This document shows, one piece after another, positions 34,961 through 45,999 of a stretch of DNA of 64,000 nt; the stretch's first letter is position 1, and every line of letters starts with the position of its first letter. Source of the stretch: Hsuehochloa calcarea (lineage: Eukaryota > Streptophyta > Magnoliopsida > Poales > Poaceae). Location of the stretch: positions 24,549,223 through 24,613,222 of the forward strand of contig CM070609.1 in assembly GCA_036346395.1 (NCBI GenBank), read 5' to 3'. A model generated the notes under the pieces. The model did not search any database. It saw only the letters and a program-made list of their open reading frames with translations, and was not told the origin of the DNA. Both the position numbers and the translations under genes were made by a program.

Positions 34961-35699
34961 CGGCAATAGACGGATAATTACTCTTGAATTTTAGAGTAAT
35001 TTGGGAATAGAGGTTATAGAAAGCTACAGAAGTTCTCCGCGAACGACTTTCAGTTTCCAACTTTTAATTTTTATGTGTTATAATACGAAGCCGCTTTAAA
35101 GAAAATTGACTGTGAAAAGTACCTTATTTGAAACAACTTTCAGTTTTACAGACGAAAATCGAAAACTGAAACGCACCCTATGTTCGCACTCAAGTCTCTA
35201 CTCGGTAGTCGGTAGAATAGCCGATAATCTTCAACATACCGCCACTAGACCCCATCAAAACGCCAGCCCAAATTTCACTCTCTCATTAGCAAAATCGCAA
35301 AACATCGAGCCGAAGATGATGCTCACGGGCGCCGACCCCCCGCCCTCCTCCGCCTCTTCTCCACCTCCTGCCGCCGCCACTCCCGCCTCCCCACGCCGCC
35401 GCACCCTCCGAGCCCCAACACCCTCCTGCAGCCGCCGGTCGCGAAGAAAGCCCCCTTCACGGTGTCGGCGCACGGGGTGGTCATGGAGCGACCCCTACCA
35501 CTGGGTGTGCGACACCTCCGACCCCGACCTCGCGGCCCTCCTCACCGCCAAGAACGCCGACGCCTTCGTTGTCGAAGCCGGCGGCGGCGTCCTCCGCGCA
35601 CGCCTCGTCGCAGCCCTCCTCACCGCATGGCTTATATCCCTTTCGACTGTCATAGATTTTTTTTGCTTCATCCTCCACGGTAAGTTCAAATCTTGATCG

Positions 35700-36499
35700 A
35701 GCTGTTAGCTGCTACCCTTTCAATACAATATTTTAACACGTAATTATCTTCTATTTCTCCTTAATTATTGATTAGCACCGTTACGACATCAAACCACATA
35801 CACATACAACCATCACTGATTCCAGGAAAGGACACATATCACGCCACGCTCTCTCCGGTGATCCCGAGCATATCCCATACGGCTGAGCCATATCCACTCC
35901 AAGATTTTTGCTCCTCTACTTTGGAACGCTCGCACTTTTATTCGTACTGATGCATACATGATGTTATACATGCTCACGTCCTCTTCTCTCGTGTCAATCG
36001 CTCATCTTATTCGACGTTGGCCAACTCAACGCTGCGACTCTCTCATTAATCGCGGCGATCTTCCATCTTCACTAATATTAGTATATCTACTTTAGTTGTC
36101 TAACGATACAGAGAATCTTTTCGCCATCACCGACGACAACATGCCCCTCACCAGTGATGACACGCTCCTAGCTACCCGATAACCCTGTCCATAGTTCTTC
36201 TTCAATGCAAAGCTTCATCTCCTCTTTGCTACGACTTCTTCATCATCGACCTTCTTTGGTCACTAACTTCTTCAATAACGTCGATACTCACTACTTGTCA
36301 TCGCGGCCCTTGGTTTCTTCAACACTGAATTTTATCTTTAATAGCTCCGGCGAGTAGCACGACATAGTCACCATATCCGTCGTCCCCGCCTCGACTTTCC
36401 ACTTCCCCGTGGATCAATGTCTTCTTGCATAACAAATCGATGTCATTGTACTCTTTCGTGGTCTCCTCCACCACCATTCGTGCTATCCTCCTTGTAACT
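35700..36499. other. Intronic/non-coding DNA after pseudogene exon 1
   Basis: Within the large intron of the oligopeptidase pseudogene. No conserved frame seen; the propeller-coding exons expected here are not recognisable. Confidence 0.4.
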
Positions 36500-37235
36500 T
36501 GTATTTTTAATCAAAATTTTAGTTATTTCTTATTTTTATTCTAAAGAAAATAACAATAGAAATACGTGATCTTGAAAACGAACGTGGTGGTTTTTTTTTT
36601 GTGTCTACTCCAATACCATTCATGTCATTTTCGTTATAACTTTTTTTTATTTAACCTTAAAGTTATTTTTATTGGAGTTCGTATACAAATCAAATTGCTA
36701 AATTTATTTAATTATTTATGAATTTTAGTTATTTTGGGATTTTATTCTGGAATACGTATGGAAATCAAATTGTAAATTTTATTTTATTTTTTATTCCGAA
36801 TTTCATTTATTTTTTCTTGAAATTTGTATCCGAATCCAATTTCTAATTTTTCTTTAATTTTTATTATTATGTATAACATTTGTTTATGGATTTTACATTG
36901 AAATTAAATTGCTAATTTTAACTTTTATTCCAAATTTAAGTTAATTTTTGGTAGAATTTCGTATACAAATCGAATTTACAGTTATTGTTTAATTTTTATC
37001 TCGAATTATAATTACTAGAATTAGTATCAAAATAAAATTACCAATTTTATTTTAATTTTGTGTTGAATTTTAGTTTTTGTTGGATTTCACATACAAAAAT
37101 AACTTCTAATTTTTGTTTATTTTTATTCTGAATTATAATTATTTAAGGATTTTATTTAGAAAATCGTATGGAAATCAAATTATTGATTTTATTTTATTTT
37201 TATTTTGAATTTTAGTTTTATTGTAATTGATATGA
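36500..37235. repeat. AT-rich degenerate tandem array (about 52-81-bp units)
   Basis: About nine units share the order GAATTTTAGTTATTTT, then ATTCGTAT(A/G)(C/G)AAATC, then AAATTGCTAATTTTA, then TTTTTATTCT. Unit starts recognised at about 36720, 36798, 36865, 36931, 37012, 37064, 37130 and 37206. Spacing varies because of indels. Confidence 0.75.
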
Positions 37236-37559
37236 ACTTTTTTAAAATCTAGATCGTTATAATTTGAACCCATCATGATTATCATGATGGTGTAGATTTT
37301 TCTCTTTTCCCACCGATTAACATGCGAATTTCTAGCCGTTAAGAGCGAACGTACAGTTTCTTTTGACTATGCTTTAATAAGATAATAGATTGTTTTTTAA
37401 CCCCGTGTTACCTTTGATAAAATACTCTGTTTCTATTATTTTAATAATATCCTCTTGTTTTTCGTGTTTTAGCCATGCGAAAAGACGAAAATGCTCTCGC
37501 GGTTTGCCCCGGATGCCGCTCGGTCGGACTGCACCAAAGGTCCCTAGCCAGGATGGACG

Positions 37560-38100
37560 GGGGCTCGGAGGCTAGCGACACGAAGAGCCCGCCTCCGCTG
37601 ACACCGCCACGACGACGGGCGAAGGGGGAGAACTTGCCAGAGGCGGAGCGATACGAGCGGAAGGAGAAGATGCGGGTGGGGAAGTCGTGGAAGTGGCCTC
37701 CACAGCGAGGTTCCTCTCGAAGCCGAAGGAGTAGGACCGCTTGAGGAGGAAGTCCCTCTGGTTGACCTCGTCTGGGCTAGCTGGCGTGATCTCCGGTAAG
37801 GCGGCGGGGTCGGATGGGGGAGGGGGGGCACGGGTGGAAGAAGAGGTCATTGAGGTTGGGCCGCACGCGGCGGGCGGCGTAGAGCGGGCAGGAGGCGTGC
37901 GCCCGAAGCCAGACGTCGACGTGGAAGGCGTGCGCGCAGAGTGACAGCGTGCGGAGCTCGTCGCCATCGGCGAACTCTAGCAGGCACACGGCGCAGCCCC
38001 CGCACCCGCTTGCCGCCCGCCCGCAAACGCCCTCACCGTGAACGGCTCCGACGCTGGTCCCGGTGATGCCACCGCGGCAGGAGAAGGCGGCGAGCTGATA
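37560..38100 (-). pseudogene. Captured ATL-type RING-H2 E3 ligase fragment
   Basis: The minus strand reads GCAVCLLEFADGDELRTL, then CAHAFHVDVWLRAHASCPLY, in RING-H2 ATL order, and after a frame change RSYSFGFERNLAVEA, a typical ATL C-terminal segment. The RING normally has FHxxCxDxWLxxHxxCPxC; here the Cys after FH and the last Cys (CPLY) are gone, so zinc binding is lost. The N-terminal membrane segment is missing. It lies wholly between the TIRs of the long-TIR element, so it was probably carried in by it. Confidence 0.8.
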
Positions 38101-38451
38101 CGATCTGGTATTCCGCCGCCGGGTACGGTTACAGGGACGGAGAGGGCGCCGGCGTCGGTGAGCCCTCGGTGGCGGCGGTGGCCAGAGCGCGCACATGGTG
38201 TTCTTGTGTATCTCTCTCTATCCCCTTCCCTCTCTCAGTGTGTGTCATTGTGTCAATGCGTAGGAGGGGGAGGTGCGCACATGGCACGACAAGAGCAGCG
38301 GCAATGATGAGAAGATTTGAGTGAAAGTGAAGCAGGGACACATCATTGTCACTCCTACTACTACTTTGTTAGGGCAAACCGCGAGGATATTTTCGTCTTT
38401 TCACATGGCTAAAACACGAAAAACCAGAGGATATTATTAAAATAATAGTAA

Positions 38452-38853
38452 TGTTAGAATAAAACTTATGTGCCCAGTCTTGTTTGTTACGTCTTTTCTG
38501 ATTTGGTCATCATGCATGAGCTCACCGGATCATGTGGAAGCCATGCAGTGTGAGTTCGGTTGAGGGAATCCGAGTATAGCTCGTGGTTGCCCGCGTCACT
38601 CGCCATGAACGGGAGAAGCACATGCGCTGTGATCTGGAAGCACGCATGGCACAAGAATCGGTCCTGATGGTTATTGTTTCCGTTGTATTTCTCAGCTATA
38701 AATAGCAATGAAAGCTGTGAGTTTAATACAGCAAGTTTTAACAGCGAAACATCTCTCTGAGTATTCATTCTGTTGCTGTGCCGTATCGTCTACAGAGTTC
38801 GCGTGTGTTGTGTTTGTCTGATCCATTGCAGGCGATCTTCGGGATTCCTAACA
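38452..38853 (+). repeat. 5' LTR of the Copia element
   Basis: 402 bp, identical to 43488-43889 except at 38709. It contains a likely TATA box (CTATAAATAG at about 38696-38705). Confidence 0.95.
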
Positions 38854-38855
38854 TT

Positions 38856-38868
38856 TGGTATCAGAGCC
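38856..38868 (+). promoter_or_regulatory. Copia primer-binding site (initiator tRNA-Met)
   Basis: TGGTATCAGAGCC lies two bases after the LTR. TGGTATCAGAGC is the classic plant Copia site complementary to the 3' end of initiator tRNA-Met. Confidence 0.9.
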
Positions 38869-38914
38869 GAGGCTCAAGCAGTGGACTCGCGATTGTGCAG
38901 AGGAGGAAGTACTG

Positions 38915-39850
38915 ATGCCGCGCCGGCGCTCATCATCTCCGGTCGAGCGCACTCCTAATGGCTCTGGCGGCGGCGCGGCAAATGGCGAGGCGGCATCATG
39001 GCCGGTGATTCACCGCGTGGTCAAGGAGGGAGGAGGCTCGGCGAACTACCCTCTGCTGTCCAAGACGAACTACAACGATTGGGCGCTACTCATGAAGATA
39101 AAGCTTCAAGCTCGCTGCTTGTGGGCGGCTATAGAGCCCGGCGGTATTGCCGTCGAACTGCACGAGGACCGCATGGCCCTCGACGCAATCTGCAGCGCAG
39201 TTCCACCCGAAATGATCGGGACCCTGGCGACCAAAGCGTCGGCCCGGGAGGCATGGGAGTGCATCAAGACGATGCGTGTCGGCAATGATCGCATCCGGAA
39301 GGCCAGCGCACAGAAGGTACGTGCGGAGTACGAGAAGCTCGCGTTCCGCAGCAACGAGACCGTGGAGGACTTCGCTCTGCGCCTCACCACCATAGTTAAT
39401 CAGCTCGCCATTCTCGGCGACCCGGAGCCCGCCGACAAGGTCGTCGAGAAGTATCTCCGCGTCGCGCGTCCCAGGTTCAATCAACTTGTTCTTTCGATTG
39501 AAACTCTGCTCGACATCTCCACCTTGTCGCTGGAAGAAGTCACAGGAAGACTCAAGGCGGCGGAGGATTCAGACCAATCCTTGTCTTCCCCGAGTACCGG
39601 CGGCACCCTGTACCTGACGGAGGCGGAGTGGCTGGAACGCCAGAAGAAGAAGGAACAAGAGACAAAACGCGGCGGCGGGGCGATCCAGCAACATGAAACG
39701 CCATGCGGCAAGGGGCGTTCGGCGATGGCGGGCTGGAGCTCGGAGACTTCATACTCTGGGACAGCCCGCAAGGAAGACAAGTGTCGAAACTGCGGCAAAT
39801 TTGGGCACTAGGCCAGAGAGTGCAGGAGCAAGTCCAAGCGCGAGGGGCAA
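38915..39850 (+). pseudogene. Copia gag with amber in the zinc knuckle
   Basis: Open from ATG 38915 (MPRRRSSSPVERTP) for 298 codons. It has the Copia gag core (YPLLSKTNYNDWALLMKIKL, then LRLTTIVNQLAILGDP) and a zinc knuckle, CRNCGKFGH, where the next codon is TAG (39809-39811) followed by ARECR. Gag knuckles of this class have Trp there (GHWARECR), so TGG to TAG is the likely change. Confidence 0.9.
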
Positions 39851-40309
39851 CCCATGCGGCCGAAGATGACGAGCCCACGCTACTGCTTCTCACCAGGGGA
39901 AGTGTTGACTCCCTCGACGTGCCTCAGCTGGCGGGACGGGTCGCACCTGTACAAACTGTGATCCAAAACCGCCGAGCGCGCCGAGGAGGACCGGATGGTG
40001 GTGTTCACCTACCTGCGCATGGCGTTCGTGAAGCGGATGTCCGGGGCCGGGACGTGGGGCTACGTGTGCTCCCGCCGGGAGGTGGCCAAGCGGGAGACGC
40101 ACGGCGTCACGCAGACCCGGCCGCCGCTGCATACACGCAGGCCGCTGGCGTCTTTGCGGAGCCGAGCGGGAGATCACAATCGTGGAGCGAGCAATCACGC
40201 CAGAGCGCGAGTCGCTGGCACCATCGCCCCCAAGTCTGCTGCGCCCTCCCATCGAACTGGTGGAGAAGAAATTGTTCGCGGCGGTCGATGACGCCGTGGA
40301 CCGCGACTC

Positions 40310-40712
40310 ACGGAGCTAGATCGTCGACTCCGGCGCCTCGAACCACATGACTGGCTGCCGAGCGGCATTCTCCGACCTCGACACTGGCATCACCGGCAAC
40401 GTACGCCTTGGAGACGGCTCGGTCGTCCAAATCGAAGGATGTGGTACTGTGCTGTTCGGCTGCAAAAATGGTGAGCATCGCACCTTGTCAAATTGCTATT
40501 ACCTTCCGCGGCTTGCTGCGAATATTATCAGCGTCGGCCAGCTAGATGAAGCGGGCTTCGACGTTTGGGTGAAGAACGGGTTCATGCGAATCCGGGACGA
40601 GGAGATGCGGCTTCTTGCCAAGATTCGACGCAGTCCAGGCCGGCTCTATGTGCTCGACGTCACGCCGCGACAAATGGCTGCCGACGACTTCGCGCGCGGC
40701 GATGATGCATAA
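40310..40712 (+). pseudogene. Copia protease region
   Basis: After TAG at 40317-40319 the frame reads IVDSGASNHMTGC, the Copia protease active site (DSGA). The usual residue before IVDSGA is Trp, so this TAG also fits TGG to TAG. The domain continues with VRLGDGSVV and NIISVGQLDEAGFDV and ends with a stop at 40710-40712. Confidence 0.85.
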
Positions 40713-40803
40713 GCGCCGCACGCGGTTCGGACACGCCAACTTCACCGCGCTGCGCAAGATGGGCCGAGAGCAGCTGGTGCGGGGACTACCCCTTGTCAAG
40801 TAG

Positions 40804-42330
40804 GTGGAGCAGGTCTGCGAGGCCTGCCTGGCGGGCAAGCACCGCCGGAGTCCGTTCCCGCAGAGCACGGAGTATCGCCACACCGAGCCACTCGGGCTGC
40901 TGCACGGCGACCTCTGTGGCCCCATCACGCCACCAACTCCGAGCGGAAATCGCTATTTTCTTCTGCTCGTCGACGATTACAGCCGGTTCATGTGGGTGGC
41001 GTTGCTCCCCACCAAGGACCAGGCACCGGCGGCGATCCGCCGCATCCAGGCAGCAGCGGAGAGGAAGAGTGGACATAAGCTTCGCGCTCTCCGCACAGAT
41101 CGGGGGGGAGAATTCACCGTCAGCCACTTCCAGGAGTATTGCGCCGATCTGGGCGTGAGGCGCGAACTCACGGCACCGTATTCTCCTCAACAAAATGGCG
41201 TCGTCGAACGACGAAATCAATCCGTGGTAGGTACGGCAAGGAGCATGCTCAAGGCCAAGCATCTGCCAGGAATGTTTTGGGGGGAGGCAATCACCACTGC
41301 AGTCTACATTCTGAACCGGGTATCTTCCAAGAGCGTGGGCGGCAAGACCCCATATGAGCTGTGGAATGGATACACGCCGGCGGTACATCACCTCCGGACG
41401 TTCGGCTGCGTCGCGCATGTCAAGATCACCACCCCGAACGCCAAGAAGCTGGACGATCGTAGCCGGCCGATGATCTTCGTTGGCTACGAACCAGGCTCAA
41501 AGGCATACAGGGTCTACGACCCAGTGGCACGGCGAGTTCATGTCTCGCGCGACATTGTGTTCGACGAGGCAGCAGATTGGAACTGGGGCGACGAGCACGA
41601 TGCCAGCGGCGACACAGACTTCGTCATCGACTACACTTCGGTGTTCCACCCCGGCGTGACGACTGTGACGCGCTCGGACTCGGGGGAGCCTGCTTCACCA
41701 CCCGCGAGCTCTTCACCACCGCCTGCGTCACCATATCGAACGCCTTCGGCAAGCGGCGCCACACCGGCTGTAGAGTTTGTGACGCCACCAGCAGGAGCTG
41801 CGGACGACCTCGATGCAGACCACGACGATGCGCCGCTCCGATTCTGCAGCATTGACAATGTGCTGGGCCCGGCAACGCCGCCAGGTTTTGCGAATCGGGA
41901 GGTGCAGGAGGAGCTGATGATGGTGAGTGGCGAAGAACCAGTGTCATTCGCACAAGCCGAGCAGGAGGAGGCATGGCGACTCGCTATGCTCGAGGAAATT
42001 GCCTCGATTGAAGAAAACAAGACCTGGAGGCTCGTTGATCTGCCGACTGGACATCGGCCGATCGGCCTCAAATGGGTATACAAGCTGAAGAAGGATGCTC
42101 AGGGCGTCGTCGTCAAGCACAAAGCGCGCCTGGTAGCAAAGGGGTACGTGCAGCGAGCCGGAGTGGATTTTGACGAAGTGTTTGCACCAGTCGCTCGGCT
42201 CGACTCGGTTCGGCTACTGCTTGCTCTCGCCGCACAGGAGGGATGGATGGCGCACCACATGGATGTGAAGTCAGCTTTTCTCAATGGAGAGCTCGTCGAG
42301 GAAGTGTACGTCGTCCAGCCGCCGGGTTTG
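40804..42330 (+). pseudogene. Copia integrase and N-terminal reverse transcriptase
   Basis: Preceded by TAG 40801-40803. Shows the integrase Cys pair (EQVCEACLAGKHRRSPF), catalytic Asp regions (HGDLCGP, then RTDRGGEF), PYSPQQNGVVERRN with the catalytic Glu, a GKTPYELWNG segment and GYEPGSKAYRVYDP. RT begins with WVYKLKKDAQGVVVKHKARL and DFDEVFAPVARLDSVRLLLA, then HHMDVKSAFLNGEL. A frameshift near 42330, at QPPG, moves the reading to the next ORF. Confidence 0.92.
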
Positions 42331-43463
42331 AAGTTGTCGGAGAGGAGAACAAGGTCTACAGGCTTGACAAAGCGCTGTACGGGCTCCGCCAAGCACCAAG
42401 GGCTTGGAACACCAAGCTCGACGCCACCCTGAAGAAGATTGGTTTCAGGCAGAGCCCGCTAGAACATGGGCTTTACGCACGCGGCAACGGCGGCGAAAGG
42501 CTGCTGGTGGGTGTATACGTTGATGACTTGGTGATCATCGGCGGCGACGGCATCATGATCGGCAAGTTCAAGCGGCAGATGATGGATGAATTCAAGATGA
42601 GCGATCTCGGCTCCCTAAGCTTCTATTTGGGGATCGAGGTGCATCAAGAAGCCGGCGTCATCACCTTGAGCCAGGCGGCGTATGCGTCGCGGATCGTGGA
42701 GAAGGCAGGGCTTGTGGGCTGTAACCCCTGCGCCACGCCCATGGAGCCCCGGCTAAGACTCAGTAAGGAGAGCACGGCGTCGCCGGTTGACGCCACCGAG
42801 TATAAAAGTCTGGTGGGCAATCTGCGCTATCTGGTGAACACCAGACCCGACCTCGCGTACGCCGTTGGCTATGTGAGTCGCTTTATGGAGAAGCCCACGG
42901 ACGAACACCTGGCAGCGGTGAAGCGTATTGTCAGGTATGTGGCAGGCACGATCCACCATGGATGCCGCTACACCAATGAAGCGGAGAAGAAGCTACAAGG
43001 CTACAGCGACAGTGATATGGCCGGTGATATAGACACTCGCAAAAGTACCACAGGAGTGATGTTCTTCCTCGGCAAGAACCTGGTCAGCTGGCAATCTCAA
43101 AAACAGAGAGTTGTGGCACTTTCCTCTTGTGAATCGGAGTATATCGCAGCTGCAACAGCTGCTTGCCAGGGCATTTGGCTTGCCCGGCTTCTCGGCGACC
43201 TCAGGAATGCTGCACCTGAAGCTGTCGATCTTAGGGTGGATAACCAATCCGCTCTTGCCCTCATGAAGAACCCTGTTTTCCACGACAGGAGTAAGCACAT
43301 TCAGACGAAATTCCATTTCATCCGTGAAGCAGTGGAGAATGGGGAAATCAAGCCGGAGTACATCAACACCGGAGGGCAACTTGCTGATATCCTGACAAAG
43401 GCTCTACCGAGAACAAAGTTTCAGGAGCTACGAGACGAAATTGGTATGGTTTCAATTAGTTAG
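42331..43463 (+). pseudogene. Copia reverse transcriptase and RNase H (C-terminal pol)
   Basis: Continues from QPPGFEVVGEENKVYRLDKA with ALYGLRQAPRAWN, the YVDD box (VGVYVDDLVIIGG near 42515), FYLGIEV and YASRIVEKAGL. The RNase H follows with GYSDSDMAGDIDTRKSTTG, SSCESEYIAA, VDNQSALALMKNPV and HIQTKFHFIREAV. It ends at the TAG at 43461-43463, 24 bases before the 3' LTR. This portion is uninterrupted. Confidence 0.93.
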
Positions 43464-43487
43464 GCACATAAATTTTAGGGGGAGATT

Positions 43488-43889
43488 TGTTAGAATAAAA
43501 CTTATGTGCCCAGTCTTGTTTGTTACGTCTTTTCTGATTTGGTCATCATGCATGAGCTCACCGGATCATGTGGAAGCCATGCAGTGTGAGTTCGGTTGAG
43601 GGAATCCGAGTATAGCTCGTGGTTGCCCGCGTCACTCGCCATGAACGGGAGAAGCACATGCGCTGTGATCTGGAAGCACGCATGGCACAAGAATCGGTCC
43701 TGATGGTTATTGTTTCCGTTGTATTTCTCAGCTATAAATAGCAACGAAAGCTGTGAGTTTAATACAGCAAGTTTTAACAGCGAAACATCTCTCTGAGTAT
43801 TCATTCTGTTGCTGTGCCGTATCGTCTACAGAGTTCGCGTGTGTTGTGTTTGTCTGATCCATTGCAGGCGATCTTCGGGATTCCTAACA
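43488..43889 (+). repeat. 3' LTR of the Copia element
   Basis: 402 bp; see the 5' copy. Followed by AGAAA and then by the outer half of the long-TIR element's right arm. Confidence 0.95.
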
Positions 43890-43942
43890 AGAAACAGGGT
43901 ATTTTATCAAGAATAACACTAAGTGTGGGGTAAAAAAACAAT

Positions 43943-44776
43943 TACATCTAAAATGAGGGTATATCCTTGAAACACATCTAAGCGAGGTGTAAATAATCAA
44001 TTCCCCCTTTTTAGTTCTTGGGATTAGTTTAGCGTGTAGCTGCCACTGTAGTACTGTGATTTATGCATGTGTTTTTGTAGCTAATCTAGTTGTGGTTTGG
44101 CATGGCAACATTAGGAAGTTGGATTTGTTTGGTGTTATGATTGCTTTTCGCCTCCGAGATTTTGTACTGAAATGAGTTAATCACTTAATCCTTCTGGTGT
44201 AGCATCATGGTTGGTTTTCTAATCCTTATAGTGTAGCATTATGTTTTTTTTTCTTGGCCTTGCACAATTATAATGCTATTTTTTTGGTTCTTTTGGTTAG
44301 TAATGTCGGATGGAATGCCGTGTTGGTATGTCAAATTTCATTTGTCACGTCAGGACATGTTTGTAGGGGCTGGATTTGGCCTAATCTCTTTGGGCATACT
44401 GCATTTTGTGTATATGCTTCTGATTGGAAACATAGCTTTGCCGCGTCCGGTTGAAAGCCTAGCTTTTTATGCATCTGATTGAGGAAAAAACTCAAAAAGT
44501 GCTAACAAAAAGACAGGAAAACAAGGAAATTTACATTATGTTTGGTGATGAGTTTTGAATTTTCGGTGCTGCAATATTTGTGCAAGAGGAAATGGTACTG
44601 TACAACAAATTGTGTAACTGGAACAGTGCATATTATAAATCAGGAGTTAGAACATAACTTGTTTTGTGGATTCAGGTTATATTCCCTTCCTGCAAAGGAG
44701 CCTGATATTTTAAGCTTATGATGCTCGAACTTTTAGGATCTTTTTGCTGTCTTTTTAATATGGTTATATGTTATAG
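43943..44776. other. Intronic DNA of the oligopeptidase pseudogene
   Basis: AT-rich, no recognised exon or element. The exon at 44777 begins right after a TTATAG acceptor. Confidence 0.4.
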
Positions 44777-45999
44777 GTTTTTTTGTTGTAAAAATATGCA
44801 ATCAGATGAGGTGGGGTTTTTAGTTTTCACGGAGAAAGATATAAACTGTTGTGTGGATATCACAAGCACAAAAGATTTTAAGTATATCACTGTCAATTCT
44901 AACACAAGGACATCATCTGAGGAAGGTTTCTTTTTCAGTCCTCCCCCCCCACCCAATTCCGAATGTATTTTTTTCCCACATTCACACCACTTATGCCTCT
45001 TTTGGATTGTTCTTTCTGATCTTGTGCCATGTCGCTGCAGGTTTATGTGATGGAGTCTGGTAATGTAAGAGAAGGCTTATAGCCTGTACAGAAATGCACC
45101 AACAAAGTGCAGTACTTTCTGGAGCATCATGATGGGTTTTTCTACATCCTTACTAATGTCCCTTTAAAAGATACTGAAACAGCAACTGAAGGCTACTACC
45201 TGGCCAGATGTAGAGCTGAAAAGTCACTGATGGATAGATGGCAGGTCTCTCTCTCTCTCTCTCAAATCCCTTACATAGAGTTGGAGCACAGACATTAACT
45301 CAGATCAGAAAGTAGATATATAGGCAATGCTTATTAATTTGATAACGCGAAGATATCTTAATTCATCAGCATTGACTTCTTCCCATCAAAAGACGCTGAC
45401 GACAGTTGTTCCTATGGAATATATAAGTTCAATACAATCCTTTCTAGTATGGGTATTTCATTGTTGTGGGCTGTAAGCATTTCTTTTTCTGAATAGGCAT
45501 TGAAGTTCATACCCAATAGGCAGCTATATAATGAGAAATCAGAGTTCATACTTTTTAAAGCTGGTGCTTGTATGTCTATTTCTAGGTTGTGGTACTGCCT
45601 GAGTCTGACTGCACCTTTCAGGATATAAACATTTTCCACGCACATTTAGTTCTCTTTCTTCTGAAAAATGGGTTTCCTCTGCTTTGTTCTATCGATACGC
45701 CGATTGATGTTGATTATCAGGTATTTTCTTTCCCTCCCATCATCTTAATTGTGTGATACGATTTGTTTGTACTGAGGTAGAACTCTTAGGCATATAATAT
45801 GCAACTCTGTCTTGGACCATAATTTTTTAATGATTTAGTTAACACAAATACTAGCTAGCTGAAAGCGTTGACTTTTTCTGAAATTGTTTAATTTCATCTA
45901 TCTCTCTAGCTTACAAGTTGTACTTTAATTTTTGATATTGAGACTTTGATAATTATTTTTGGTTGTTTGTAGTATAGGCTAAATCTTTGAACCACCTAT

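Larger units (their letters stand above)
31881..35183. mobile_element. Possible TIR transposon carrying a kinase fragment
   Basis: The left end reads GGGTCTGTTTGGCACGG and the right end, in reverse complement, GGGTGCGTTTCAGTTTTCG. Both ends also share an AAAGCGGCTTC word about 30-90 bp inside. The word TAT flanks both ends. The left end resembles the GGG(C/T)NTGTTTGG termini of grass DNA elements. TIRs are short and imperfect and the duplication is only 3 bp, so this is tentative; the segment could be several inserts. Confidence 0.35.
38452..43889 (+). mobile_element. Ty1/Copia LTR retrotransposon, young but defective
   Basis: LTRs at 38452-38853 and 43488-43889 are each 402 bp, begin TGTTAGAATAAAAC and end TTCCTAACA, and differ at one position (T38709/C43745). 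Flanking words are AGTAA (38447-38451) and AGAAA (43890-43894), a 5-bp duplication with one change. The primer-binding site TGGTATCAGAGC starts at 38856 and a polypurine tract, AGGGGGAGA, precedes the 3' LTR. Gene order is gag, protease, integrase, RT, RNase H, which defines Copia. Three in-frame TAGs and at least one frameshift break gag-pol. It sits inside the right TIR of the long-TIR element. Confidence 0.95.
37389..43942. mobile_element. Long-TIR DNA element (Pack-MULE-like), split by a Copia insertion
   Basis: 37389-37509 is repeated in inverted orientation as 38372-38446 plus 43890-43942, with the intervening Copia element excluded. The ~120-bp arms agree at most positions, including the inner GGGCAAACCGCG, GGCTAAAACACGAAAAA, AGGATATTATTAAAATAATAG and the outer GTATTTTATCAA and GGGGT(T)AAAAAACAAT. 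About 0.86 kb of internal DNA lies between the arms and includes an ATL RING-H2 gene fragment but no transposase. Long TIRs plus captured host sequence are the Pack-MULE pattern; I could not find a clear 9-bp duplication, so the superfamily is inferred. Confidence 0.75.

Noticed and set aside
34109..34994. Gly/Arg-rich frames over the purine-rich block
   Set aside because: They follow the GGGAGAGGAGG repeat and the 238-bp duplication; no conserved protein.
38487..38768. 93-codon frame repeated identically at 43523-43804 (-)
   Set aside because: It lies wholly in the Copia LTRs; the duplication reflects LTR identity, not a gene.
37389..43942. 9-bp target duplication for the long-TIR element
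   Set aside because: Flanking bases (AGATAATAG and TACATCTAA) do not match convincingly, so the Mutator assignment stays inferential.
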